From the NCBI GenBank assembly GCA_900772845.1, contig CAAGSD010000141.1:1-8552 (forward strand): DNA of 8,552 bases. Reading direction: 5' to 3'. The stretch's first letter is position 1; the number at the start of each line of letters is the position of its first letter. Position numbers and translations under genes: made by a program. Positions 1-6,554 of this stretch are shown here, piece after piece. The notes under the pieces are model-generated. The model worked only from the letters and a program-made list of their open reading frames with translations, did no database searches and had not been told where the DNA came from. The DNA comes from Lachnospiraceae bacterium. Lineage in GTDB: Bacteria; Bacillota; Clostridia; Lachnospirales; Lachnospiraceae.

Positions 1-1
1 C

Positions 2-124
2 CTGGACTCCGGAATCCACGTGATCAAATGCCCAGAATGCGATGCCAATATTGATGTGACAAAGGGCGTGTGCGAGTATTGCGGGGCGAAGATTGAGAGC
101 GTGCAGGAGTGGGTGGAGATTTAA
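2..124 (+). CDS. C-terminal end of a zinc-ribbon protein (partial)
   Basis: The window begins inside this gene; 40 codons are visible before a TAA stop. The visible tail contains two Cys pairs, CPEC (residues 10-13 of the visible part) and CEYCG (24-28), separated by a short acidic stretch. This is the layout of a single four-cysteine zinc ribbon, with the protein then ending in an acidic, Trp-containing tail. Such C-terminal ribbons occur on many Firmicutes proteins, including Tim44-like, SPFH/virion-core-like and other membrane-associated proteins, and the part that would identify the family lies outside the window. A strong hairpin terminator follows about 40 bases downstream, so this is the last gene of its transcript. 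The function is not assigned. Confidence 0.75.
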   Translation: MDSGIHVIKCPECDANIDVTKGVCEYCGAKIESVQEWVEI

Positions 125-130
125 AGTACA

Positions 131-150
131 TAAAATGTGATAAAATGTGA
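131..150. repeat. Two tandem copies of a 10-base unit
   Basis: TAAAATGTGA occurs twice back to back in the short spacer between the zinc-ribbon stop codon and the terminator hairpin. With only two copies of an AT-rich unit this may be chance or simple slippage. No function is proposed. Confidence 0.4.
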
Positions 151-161
151 CAGCACCACGG

Positions 162-211
162 ACGCAGGGGAAAGAAACCAGTTAAGGACTGGGCTTTCTC
201 TTGCGTTTTTT
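162..211 (+). terminator. Rho-independent terminator after the zinc-ribbon gene
   Basis: A long imperfect hairpin: the left arm starts ACGCA...GAAAG...CAGT, the loop is TAAGG, and the right arm ACTG...CTTTC...TGCGT is followed at once by a run of six T. It lies about 40 bases after the zinc-ribbon stop codon and isolates that gene from the toxin-antitoxin region. Confidence 0.8.
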
Positions 212-254
212 ATTTGTAAAGGGAGCGTTGTAGAAAATTATTCGTCCTCAAACA

Positions 255-286
255 TTCCTGCAACTGGTTATTGCCAGAAACAGGAA
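255..286. promoter_or_regulatory. Interrupted palindrome ahead of the broken XRE regulator
   Basis: Nested inverted repeat: TTCCTG at 255-260 pairs with CAGGAA at 281-286, and inside it CTGG at 264-267 pairs with CCAG at 274-277, with a symmetric 3-by-3 mismatch between the two stems. The right arm runs into the apparent ribosome binding site (AGGAAAGGA, 282-290) of the relic start codon at 301. It could be an old operator of the XRE regulator or an RNA hairpin occluding the ribosome site. There is no direct evidence for either. Confidence 0.4.
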
Positions 287-300
287 AGGATGGATTGAAT

Positions 301-539
301 ATGTATGAAGTAAATATAGCAGATTAGGCGCTTATCTTGGAATAAGTGCTAATCAAGTGTCTCGTATTGAAACGGGAAAGGCAAAGTGCTCGTTAGAACA
401 TTTGTTTGCAATTGCACAAGTGTTAAATTGTTCTTCTGATTACCTTTTGTTTGGAAAGAAACAAATGCCTATATTATTTCAAGAATAAGTTGATATGATT
501 GAACAGTTATATCAGAGCATTACAATTAGCCGTCAATAG
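301..539 (+). pseudogene. Broken XRE-family helix-turn-helix regulator
   Basis: An ATG at 301, preceded by AGGAAAGGA, starts a peptide MYEVNIAD that stops at 325. From 321 in another frame the sequence reads RLGAYLGIS, then NQVSRIETGKAK, then LEHLFAIAQVLNCSSDYLLFGK. This is the second half of an XRE/Cro HTH domain: recognition helix, the conserved RIETG turn and the closing helices. The first helices are missing, consistent with an internal deletion that also shifts frame. The frame then meets TAA at 486-488, but continues in phase beyond it as VDMIEQLYQSI, a plausible continuation of the same protein, before a second stop at 537-539. A CAA-to-TAA nonsense change would explain this. It lies immediately upstream of the type IV toxin-antitoxin genes and probably once regulated a neighbour. 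It is dead as a full HTH protein; a truncated product is unlikely. Confidence 0.75.
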
Positions 540-580
540 TAAAAATCAAGATGCTAATAATGTGTTTTATGAAAAATCAG

Positions 581-609
581 TTGAAAAAATGTCACGAAAA
601 TTATACAAT
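581..609 (+). promoter_or_regulatory. Promoter of the abiEi-abiEii operon
   Basis: TTGAAA at 581-586, a 17-base spacer, and TACAAT at 604-609: each box matches the sigma-A consensus at five of six bases, with optimal spacing. Transcription would start near 616, about 20 bases before the AGGAG ribosome site (623-627) and the ATG at 637. This placement also argues against any longer upstream start for the antitoxin. Confidence 0.65.
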
Positions 610-619
610 AATCGTGACA
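590..619. promoter_or_regulatory. Candidate AbiEi operator: inverted repeat across the -10 box
   Basis: TGTCACGA at 590-597 and TCGTGACA at 612-619 form a perfect 8-bp inverted repeat with a 14-base spacer; the dyad centre (604.5) falls in the -10 box. Type IV antitoxins of the AbiEi group are known to bind inverted repeats in their own promoter and repress it. The position therefore fits autoregulation by the gene that follows; binding itself is inferred. Confidence 0.6.
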
Positions 620-636
620 AAAAGGAGCGTGATTTT

Positions 637-1242
637 ATGGCAAGTGGCATTTATACGGAAGTAAAGAAGAGAATAGAATTAGCTGAACCGGGAACGGTTT
701 TTCTTACATCAGATTTTACGGATATTGCGACAACAACAACTGTAAGAAAATGTTTGGGAAGACAAGTTGAAGAAAAGAATATACGAAGAATTATAGATGG
801 GGTGTATGAAAAACCGGTATATAGTAAGTTGCTGAAAGAGTATATTCCTGCAAATCCCGATGCGATAGCATATGCCATTGCCAGAAGTTTTCGTTGGACC
901 ATTGCTCCATGCGGAGATGTCGCATTAAATAAGCTGGGGTTATCCACACAGGTTCCGGTTGTCTGGTCCTATATCAGTGATGGACCTTATAGAAAATTTT
1001 CATGGGATAATATTACACTATCTTTTAAACACCGTGCAAACAGAGAGATATCATTTATGTCTGAGACAACTACTTTGGTCGTTGAGGCTTTAAAAACTTT
1101 GGGGAAAGAGCGGATTGATGATGGTATTATCGTGAGTTTGAGGAATAGATTGCCTGAAGAAGAGAAGAAAAAGATGTTAGAGGAAGCAACAGGTGTAAGT
1201 GAATGGATATATGCAGTAATCAGAAAGGTGTGTGCTGAATAA
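637..1242 (+). CDS. abiEi: AbiEi-like antitoxin of a type IV toxin-antitoxin system (DUF6088-like)
   Basis: A 201-residue cytoplasmic protein. The N-terminal ~70 residues look like a winged-helix DNA-binding domain: a GTVFLTSDF segment, then TTTTVRKCLGR, then IRRIIDGVYEKP, which is the typical antitoxin pattern ending in the wing. The rest matches the C-terminal part of AbiEi/DUF6088 proteins (AIARSFRWTIAPCGDVALNKLGLSTQVP, described here only by its ends: residues 82-109 approximately). The assignment is reinforced by the toxin gene, which starts within the stop codon (TAATG, 1-base overlap), so translation is probably coupled. Known role of the family: represses its own promoter and counteracts the AbiEii toxin without forming a stable complex with it. 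I chose the ATG at 637 because AGGAG sits nine bases upstream and the promoter and palindrome lie just before. A TTG at 499 in the same frame would place the start inside the XRE pseudogene and upstream of that promoter. Confidence 0.85.
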   Translation: MASGIYTEVKKRIELAEPGTVFLTSDFTDIATTTTVRKCLGRQVEEKNIRRIIDGVYEKPVYSKLLKEYIPANPDAIAYAIARSFRWTIAPCGDVALNKLGLSTQVPVVWSYISDGPYRKFSWDNITLSFKHRANREISFMSETTTLVVEALKTLGKERIDDGIIVSLRNRLPEEEKKKMLEEATGVSEWIYAVIRKVCAE

Positions 1243-2243
1243 TGAAAGAAGTTGCTAAATTACAGATAAAGGATAGAACAGAATTGTTTCAGGCTACTGC
1301 AATTTCGATGGGAATGCAGCCCAATGTAATAGAGAAAGACTTTTGGGTATGTTTTATGCTGGATCATCTATTTCACGATTGTAAGTATAAAAATGCATTT
1401 GTTTTCAAAGGTGGTACAAGTTTATCTAAATCGTACCATGTTATCGAAAGATTCTCCGAAGATATAGATTTGATTCTGGATTGGAGAAAAATCATTAATA
1501 ACGAGGTAAATCCTTGGGAGGAAAGGTCAAAAACCAAGCAGGATTTATTTAACAAACAAATCAATTCAGAAGCAGCTAAATTTTATAAAGAGGAATTGAT
1601 TCCCCAGTTAAATGTAGAAATGAAAGAAAAACTGGGGGAGGGAGAATGGATTTCAGTTGATACAGAAGATGAGATGGTGGTTAATTTTTATTATCCGCAG
1701 ATATTTGAAGCAGAGTATTTGCGTTCCTGCGTAAGATTGGAAATCGGTCCATTGGCAGAATGGATGCCATCTCACGAGACAACAGTAACTCCATTTGCAG
1801 CCGAAAAATATCCGGATGTATTTTCACAAAAAGAGACATCAGTACTGACCGTTGATGTTGAGAGGACATTTTGGGAAAAACTTACCATATTACATAAAAT
1901 TGCAAATTTTCCGGAAGGAAAAACATTACCTGCCAGATATGCAAGGCATTTATATGATGTGTATAATCTGGGTAATTCATGGGTAAAAGAAAGTGCATTT
2001 AAAAGAAAAGAATTGCTGGAAAAAGATGTTGCTTTTAAGCAAAAGTTTTATTATGCCAAGGGCGCTCATTATGAAACGGCAACCTTGAGCAGTATTGAAC
2101 TTCTGCCAACAAAAACTGTACTTAATGCTTTGCAGGAGGACTATCAGGCAATGAAGAATATGATATATGGGAATATACCGGAATTTGGAGAGATACTAGA
2201 GTTTCTTGAAAAGTTGCAGGAAGAGATTCATGAGTTGGAATAA
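1242..2243 (+). CDS. abiEii: AbiEii/AbiGii-family nucleotidyltransferase toxin
   Basis: A 333-residue toxin of the type IV toxin-antitoxin family, which belongs to the DNA polymerase beta-like nucleotidyltransferase superfamily. Visible motifs, in order: EKDFWV (31-36) typical of the family N-terminus; KGGTSLSK (56-63), the nucleotide-binding G-G-T/S loop; SEDIDL (72-77), the DxD metal site (D74, D76); VRLEIGP (164-170); ERTFWEKLTILHK (207-219), with the conserved Lys at 213; and RYARHLYDVYNL (232-243), with the conserved Asp at 239. All expected catalytic residues are present, so the enzyme looks intact. Family members transfer nucleotides to RNA substrates (tRNA 3' ends in characterised relatives), halting growth, and act in phage abortive infection. 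The start overlaps the antitoxin stop by one base and the nearest purine-rich site (AAAGG) is about 13 bases away, so expression probably depends on coupling. The gene is AT-rich (30% GC in 1381-1440). Confidence 0.92.
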   Translation: MKEVAKLQIKDRTELFQATAISMGMQPNVIEKDFWVCFMLDHLFHDCKYKNAFVFKGGTSLSKSYHVIERFSEDIDLILDWRKIINNEVNPWEERSKTKQDLFNKQINSEAAKFYKEELIPQLNVEMKEKLGEGEWISVDTEDEMVVNFYYPQIFEAEYLRSCVRLEIGPLAEWMPSHETTVTPFAAEKYPDVFSQKETSVLTVDVERTFWEKLTILHKIANFPEGKTLPARYARHLYDVYNLGNSWVKESAFKRKELLEKDVAFKQKFYYAKGAHYETATLSSIELLPTKTVLNALQEDYQAMKNMIYGNIPEFGEILEFLEKLQEEIHELE

Positions 2244-2267
2244 TTAGACATTTTGGAGGAAATGTGC

Positions 2268-2861
2268 ATGGGTAATAGGAAAGAGGAAATATTAATTGTG
2301 GCACTGCATCTGTTCGCCAGAGATGGTTACGAGGCTGTCTCCGTCAGCCAGATAGCAGGAGAACTTGATATGACAAAAGGGGCATTGTACCGTCATTACA
2401 AAAGCAAAAGAGATATTTTTGACTGTATTGTGCAGCGTATGGAGCAGCAGGATGGCGAACAGGCAACAGAATATGATATGCCACAAGAGGATAAAGAGAA
2501 AATGCCTGAAAAGTATGAGGCAGTAACATTTGATGATTTTGTGGAATACAGCAAGTCTATGTTTGAATACTGGACAGAGGATGATTTTGCATCATCGTTT
2601 CGGAAGATGCTGACAATAGAGCAATTTCGCAGTGAAGAGATGCAGAATTTATATCAGCAATATCTGGTATCCGGACCGGCAGAATACGTGAAGGATCTGT
2701 TCAAAAATATGAAAATAAAAAATCCAGAAGAGAAAGCAGTTGAATTTTATGCAAATATGTTTTTCTATTATAGTGTATATGATGGAGCAACAGATAAGAC
2801 GAAAGCAAAATATCAGTTTGAACAGATGATGGGCAAAATTGTAGAAGAAATGAAGCAGTAA
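2268..2861 (+). CDS. TetR/AcrR-family transcriptional regulator
   Basis: A 197-residue regulator. Residues 4-50 form the TetR DNA-binding domain: first helix with ALHLFARDGY (12-21), then VSVSQIAGELDMTKGALY (24-41) carrying the helix-turn-helix, and RHYKSKRDIF (42-51). The remaining ~145 residues are helical and acidic, the variable ligand-binding and dimerisation part. GGAGGA (2255-2260) is seven bases upstream of the ATG at 2268, which decides the start; an in-frame TTG at 2253 would lie within or before that site and is rejected. It begins 24 bases after the toxin gene, with no terminator between, so it may be read through from the abiE operon. TetR proteins usually control an adjacent transporter or enzyme, but none is next to it: the next gene is convergent. 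Target and ligand are unknown. Confidence 0.88.
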   Translation: MGNRKEEILIVALHLFARDGYEAVSVSQIAGELDMTKGALYRHYKSKRDIFDCIVQRMEQQDGEQATEYDMPQEDKEKMPEKYEAVTFDDFVEYSKSMFEYWTEDDFASSFRKMLTIEQFRSEEMQNLYQQYLVSGPAEYVKDLFKNMKIKNPEEKAVEFYANMFFYYSVYDGATDKTKAKYQFEQMMGKIVEEMKQ

Positions 2862-2983
2862 TTGTAATGCGTTGTTTTATGACGGGGCATATTTAACCAA
2901 CGAGCAGATCATAGTGGATGTGAGAATATTGTATGTCAGTTTTTGTAAATGTATTCGATTGGCTTCCTTTGAGGAGCAATCCG

Positions 2984-3027
2984 TAGGTATCAAGGTCGGG
3001 GGCTTTTGCCCCCGACCTTGATACCTA
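2984..3027. terminator. 20-bp perfect palindrome between convergent genes, probable terminator
   Basis: Arms 2984-3003 and 3008-3027 are perfectly complementary over 20 bases, closed by a TTTT loop; the stem has a G/C-rich top (GGGGGC). On the + strand it is followed by TTATATAG, only a weak U-tract; on the - strand there is none. Its place between the TetR gene and the convergent mannosyltransferase gene suits a terminator. The length and perfection would also suit a dispersed palindromic repeat. Confidence 0.6.
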
Positions 3028-3118
3028 TTATATAGTAAAAATAAATCAGGCAGCCAACAATACCGGCAGCGACCAGCAAATAGTATTTATAAGGAATGTC
3101 CTGCTCTAAAAATGACTT
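2990..3118 (-). other. Out-of-frame transmembrane-like tail just beyond the mannosyltransferase stop
   Basis: Read on the - strand from the base after the first T of the mannosyltransferase stop codon, 42 codons are open. They encode KSFLEQDIPYK, then a hydrophobic run YYLLVAAGIVGCLIYFYYII, then a Gly/Lys/Pro-rich end and a TGA stop at 2990-2992. The run is long enough to span a membrane, and there is no ATG/GTG start at its head. A single-base deletion near 3120 would join it to the upstream protein as an extra C-terminal helix. It could be a decayed extension, the relic of another gene, or chance. The last third lies inside the palindrome. This is not a confident gene. Confidence 0.3.
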
Positions 3119-6100
3119 AACCCGAGATTAACACCCAGGTATCCCGCCAGCGTAAGTATTTTACTACAAAATCCACATCCACCGGCTGCCCGGACAGTAC
3201 CGGATAGAACAGCAGGAATAGGCCGAAAGCCAACGCAGCATAGACACAGCAGATGATCGCAAAGCTGCGGTCGGATATCCGCTTTTTCAAATGCATCAGG
3301 CTGTATACGATCATCAGTACCACAAACGGCGTGCTGGGGAAATAGTGGTAGATGAAGGTGATTCTGGTGACGAAGAACCAGGGCAGATATTGTGCCAGGT
3401 AGCCGACTACCAGAAATGCCGCAGCATGATATTCTCTGCGTGACAGGGGAATAGTCGCAGAGGATGCGGCACCTTTGCCGGTCAGGGCACGCAGGAAGCT
3501 GTTGTGAGTGACAAGCAGATACAGCACATATAAAAATGCCGGAATGCCGATCCACCACACCACAGGATTGCCGAAAGCGCTGATGCCCTCTTTTACTGTA
3601 TCGGACAGATAACCCGAATAATACCAGATCGGACGTACCATGGTTGGCCACTCATACCAGGAAGAGGAATAAGGATGTGTAGCATTCAGACCACTGTGAT
3701 AGTTGAACATAGAAGTCTGATTGGCCAGCATACGATCCCAAAGTCCCGGGTGGGAATTGTCCACAAAAGGCAGATACGACAACAGATAGATGACTGCCGG
3801 AACCAGTACGAAAAAGGTCAGGCAGAAATCAATGGTTTTTATGGTATAGTGTGAAAAATTCTTCACTATCTGCCGATGATCTATACCACAGGTGTTTTTT
3901 CCTGGATGCGCTTTGGCATAGAGGTATTCACGATAGCGCCGCAGCAGATGCGCAAAAAACAGCAGTGCCAGTCCGCAGCCCGCATAGATACCGGTCCATT
4001 TGCTGGCAATTCCCAGTCCCATACAGATGCCGCATAAGCCCAGAGGTACAAAGGTTTTATAGAGCGGTGTATCATAAAAACTCATAGAACAATAGTAGTA
4101 CATAAAATAGTACATTGCAATCACAAAGAATGTGATATAGACATCAATGGTAGCAATCCTTGTCTGTGTAAAGTGCATAAAATCAAAGGCGAATAGAAAA
4201 CAGGCCAGAGCTGCCGCAGGAGTATTCCTTGTCATTCGTTTTCCCAGCAGGTATATAAATGGCAGCATGGCAATGCCGAACAGAGTACCCATGATACGCC
4301 AGCCGAAAGGATTCATTCCAAAGATGGCAACACCAAGGGCGATGAAGATCTTGCCCAGAGGCGGGTGGGTATTTTCGTAGGTCGGCAGACCATGAAGGAA
4401 CTCATAAGCCGTGCGTGCGTGATAGATCTCATCGAAATACATGCTGTTGCGGAAGGAATAGCGCTCCGGGTACAGATCACTTTCGTCAAACAGTGTAGGG
4501 TAGGTATCTGCGTTCAACGGGCGTGTGATGCTGCCATCTGCATCCAGAAAGACCAGTTCGATCAGCGAGGCGTCATTATCCGTCAATGACAGACGCAGAT
4601 ACCTGGTTGTGGCAGACGCCTCAGAAGTACCGTTTTCTGTGGTCTGTGTCAGCAGATCCTGCAGGGAGACATCCTGCCAGGTGAAGACATTATCTAAAAT
4701 GATCTCACCGAGATGAGTCCAGGAGTCTTCGGCATTACTTTTGACATCCAACCCAAAATGTCTCTGATGCCAGGGAGCCAGATAACTTGCCATGGTCACA
4801 GGCAGGCTGTCTTTGGAAAATTCCAGCTCGATGGCCTGCAATTCTCCTGACATATCATAAGTCGTTGCCGGAGCTTTGCGGTCTCCCAGATCATAGAGGG
4901 CAAAGCAGCTGTACAGAACACAGATTGCCAGCAACAGGCACAGATCCGGTTTCGTGAAATGGATTCTCTCTTCGGAAGGAATGGGCTCCAGGGGAGAGAG
5001 AAAGCGTTCCCGGAGCAGCGTCCCCAGACTTCTGGTGGAGCTGCCAGAAGCATTATGCCCGGAAGCTTTGCGGACTGTTGCGGTCTGTGTCTTCACATTG
5101 GTGGCAGCCGCTGCCTCGCCGTGAACATAATATTTCCAGATGATCTTATAGAAATCATACAGGCAGCACAACATTCCGGCAGATACCAGCAGAATGATGG
5201 GAGCCTTGCGGTCATAATTCTGTGGATCGTAATGGTATAGTACATTGGCAGTATTGTAAAAATGCAGTACCGCAAATCCTGTATAGCATTTCCAAAGGGA
5301 ACCGGAACGCTGATACAGGCAGCAGAAAAGCAACAGTGCCAGAGCGGGATACATATAACGTTCATGCATACGGACGGAGAACAGGAACATCGTCAGGATG
5401 ATAAAGGCACCGAGACAGAAATATCTTGAAGGCTCTTTCCGGCAGCGGGCCGCAATAAGGAAGGTAAAGAGTACGATCAGCAGGATCACGATAGTGCCCC
5501 AGGTCTTACAAGGCAGGAAGAGGAAAATCGTGTTCTGATCGATCCAGTTCATTCCTAATAGTCCCCAGAAATTGTAGGCATTGATGGCTGCATATTCATA
5601 GGATCCCAACGTTGACGTATATTGTGAGATCGCAGCTGATAATCCGAAAGGAGCACACAGAAGGAGCATCCCGCAGATGACAGCCAGACCACCACACAAA
5701 TTATAGAAGAATTTCCGCCAGGAAAAATCTTTTAAGAACACATGATCCCAGATCCCTGTCAGCAGTACTGGCGTGAAGATCAGCATCTGTGGCTTTAACA
5801 GTACACCCAGTCCGTAGACGGCATAGGCAGGAAGCAGGCTTCCCTTCATGAGGAACAGGCACATGAGGATGACCATCAGTGTGTATACGGAATCCACCTG
5901 TCCCCAGCAGGAAGAATTCAGAATGATCACCGGCTGGAACAGATATGCGGAGGCAGCAAAGATTCCCTGCAGCCCAGAGAAATGCAGTCGTTTTACTGCT
6001 TCTCTGTAGAGCAGAAATCCGCAGGCGATATCACAGAGAATCGCAGGTAATTTTAACAGTAAAATATGCAGATCAGAATAATAAGGAATCTGCAGCAGAG

Positions 6101-6410
6101 ATCGTAACGCTCCGATCAGATACAATACATACATGAAACCGGGCGGATAGTCCGTAAATGTCTCGGCGGAGTAGAACTGTCCGGGACCTAAAGTAAAGAT
6201 CCGGTCAGCCCAGGCTGCAAAACAGGCAATATCATTACTGAAGCCGTGGGTGGTGTATGCAAGGAGCAGGCGCAGAAGCAGGGCACCTCCAAACACAAGC
6301 AACAGAAGAGAACGCCGGCTGCCGGTATTGCGGAAGTGAGAACTGTTCTGAAAGCCCGCATAGCAGACACCGCACAAAAGCAGTGAAAGCAGTGCAAAAA
6401 GATGTAGCAT
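3117..6410 (-). CDS. Two-module GT-C membrane glycosyltransferase with C-terminal protein O-mannosyltransferase (PMT, GT39)
   Basis: A 1097-residue polytopic membrane protein. Module 1 (about 1-425) is a GT-C glycosyltransferase: D60 in the first extracytoplasmic loop, DYPPG (87-91), WGQVD (169-173), LKPQ (205-208) and MHERY (348-352), amid many hydrophobic segments. A hydrophilic Ala/Thr/Ser linker follows (430-485). Module 2 is a protein O-mannosyltransferase: a membrane segment (~488-506); a predicted soluble, beta-rich insert (~515-640); the catalytic-loop FDEIYHA (659-665) with the Asp-Glu pair; THPPLGK (681-687); QTRIATIDVYITFF (749-762); then a helical C-terminal half resembling the PMT four-TM domain. 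The family moves mannose from a polyprenyl-phosphate carrier to Ser/Thr of secreted proteins outside the membrane. Start: ATG at 6410, with GGGGGA ten bases upstream. It is divergent from the sortase gene, suggesting its targets are surface proteins such as the one encoded from 7480. The donor sugar and the function of module 1 are unproven. Confidence 0.88.
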   Translation of the reverse strand: MLHLFALLSLLLCGVCYAGFQNSSHFRNTGSRRSLLLLVFGGALLLRLLLAYTTHGFSNDIACFAAWADRIFTLGPGQFYSAETFTDYPPGFMYVLYLIGALRSLLQIPYYSDLHILLLKLPAILCDIACGFLLYREAVKRLHFSGLQGIFAASAYLFQPVIILNSSCWGQVDSVYTLMVILMCLFLMKGSLLPAYAVYGLGVLLKPQMLIFTPVLLTGIWDHVFLKDFSWRKFFYNLCGGLAVICGMLLLCAPFGLSAAISQYTSTLGSYEYAAINAYNFWGLLGMNWIDQNTIFLFLPCKTWGTIVILLIVLFTFLIAARCRKEPSRYFCLGAFIILTMFLFSVRMHERYMYPALALLLFCCLYQRSGSLWKCYTGFAVLHFYNTANVLYHYDPQNYDRKAPIILLVSAGMLCCLYDFYKIIWKYYVHGEAAAATNVKTQTATVRKASGHNASGSSTRSLGTLLRERFLSPLEPIPSEERIHFTKPDLCLLLAICVLYSCFALYDLGDRKAPATTYDMSGELQAIELEFSKDSLPVTMASYLAPWHQRHFGLDVKSNAEDSWTHLGEIILDNVFTWQDVSLQDLLTQTTENGTSEASATTRYLRLSLTDNDASLIELVFLDADGSITRPLNADTYPTLFDESDLYPERYSFRNSMYFDEIYHARTAYEFLHGLPTYENTHPPLGKIFIALGVAIFGMNPFGWRIMGTLFGIAMLPFIYLLGKRMTRNTPAAALACFLFAFDFMHFTQTRIATIDVYITFFVIAMYYFMYYYCSMSFYDTPLYKTFVPLGLCGICMGLGIASKWTGIYAGCGLALLFFAHLLRRYREYLYAKAHPGKNTCGIDHRQIVKNFSHYTIKTIDFCLTFFVLVPAVIYLLSYLPFVDNSHPGLWDRMLANQTSMFNYHSGLNATHPYSSSWYEWPTMVRPIWYYSGYLSDTVKEGISAFGNPVVWWIGIPAFLYVLYLLVTHNSFLRALTGKGAASSATIPLSRREYHAAAFLVVGYLAQYLPWFFVTRITFIYHYFPSTPFVVLMIVYSLMHLKKRISDRSFAIICCVYAALAFGLFLLFYPVLSGQPVDVDFVVKYLRWRDTWVLISG

Positions 6411-6455
6411 AAGATTTCATTCCCCCAATAGTTTCTTATTTAAAGTCACACCTTA

Positions 6456-6484
6456 AAAATATCAAAAAATAACTCTTTCGTAAA
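6456..6484 (-). promoter_or_regulatory. Possible promoter for the mannosyltransferase gene
   Basis: On the - strand TTTACG (complement of 6479-6484), a 17-base spacer and TATTTT (complement of 6456-6461) match the sigma-A boxes at four of six bases each. It would give a leader of roughly 40 bases. This is a weak match in an AT-rich spacer. Confidence 0.3.
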
Positions 6485-6490
6485 GACGAA
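6477..6490. promoter_or_regulatory. Small dyad between the divergent promoters
   Basis: TTCGT (6477-6481) and ACGAA (6486-6490) are inverted around AAAG. The dyad overlaps the putative -35 boxes of both the sortase promoter and the - strand promoter, so one bound protein could control both directions. A related dyad (AACGT and ACGTT around TTAAAG) stands at 7432-7447 before the surface-protein gene. The arms are short, so this is tentative. Confidence 0.3.
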
Positions 6491-6511
6491 TGCGGAAAAA
6501 TAAGGTATAAT
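6483..6511 (+). promoter_or_regulatory. Probable sortase gene promoter
   Basis: A perfect TATAAT at 6506-6511 lies about 45 bases before the sortase ATG. The base stretch 17 positions upstream (AAGACG, 6483-6488) shares only GAC with the -35 consensus, so the -10 box carries the call. Confidence 0.5.
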
Positions 6512-6554
6512 CATTAATAAATTATATCGATTTTTGCGGGAAGGGGAAACCGGC

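Noticed and set aside
499..636. TTG start giving the AbiEi antitoxin 46 more N-terminal residues
   Set aside because: The extension overlaps the XRE pseudogene tail in another frame, lies upstream of a good promoter and has no ribosome site; the ATG at 637 has AGGAG at the right distance.
2253..2267. TTG start for the TetR regulator
   Set aside because: It would translate the GGAGGA ribosome site itself; the ATG at 2268 is correctly spaced from it.
2873..2992. Open + strand frame after the TetR gene, running into the palindrome (YDGAYLTNEQ...)
   Set aside because: It has only a TTG start without a ribosome site, no recognisable motif, and its end is encoded by the palindrome.
3106..3651. 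181-codon - strand frame inside the mannosyltransferase gene
   Set aside because: It is an alternate frame of a gene whose own frame has clear PMT motifs; its translation shows no family resemblance and no ribosome site was found.
3851..5240. Several + strand frames of 60-95 codons antisense to the mannosyltransferase gene
   Set aside because: They are shadows of the GC-richer coding strand, with no ribosome sites or family motifs.
6534..6554. TTG start for the sortase
   Set aside because: It would translate through the AAGGGG ribosome site; the ATG at 6555 begins the usual basic-hydrophobic N-terminus.
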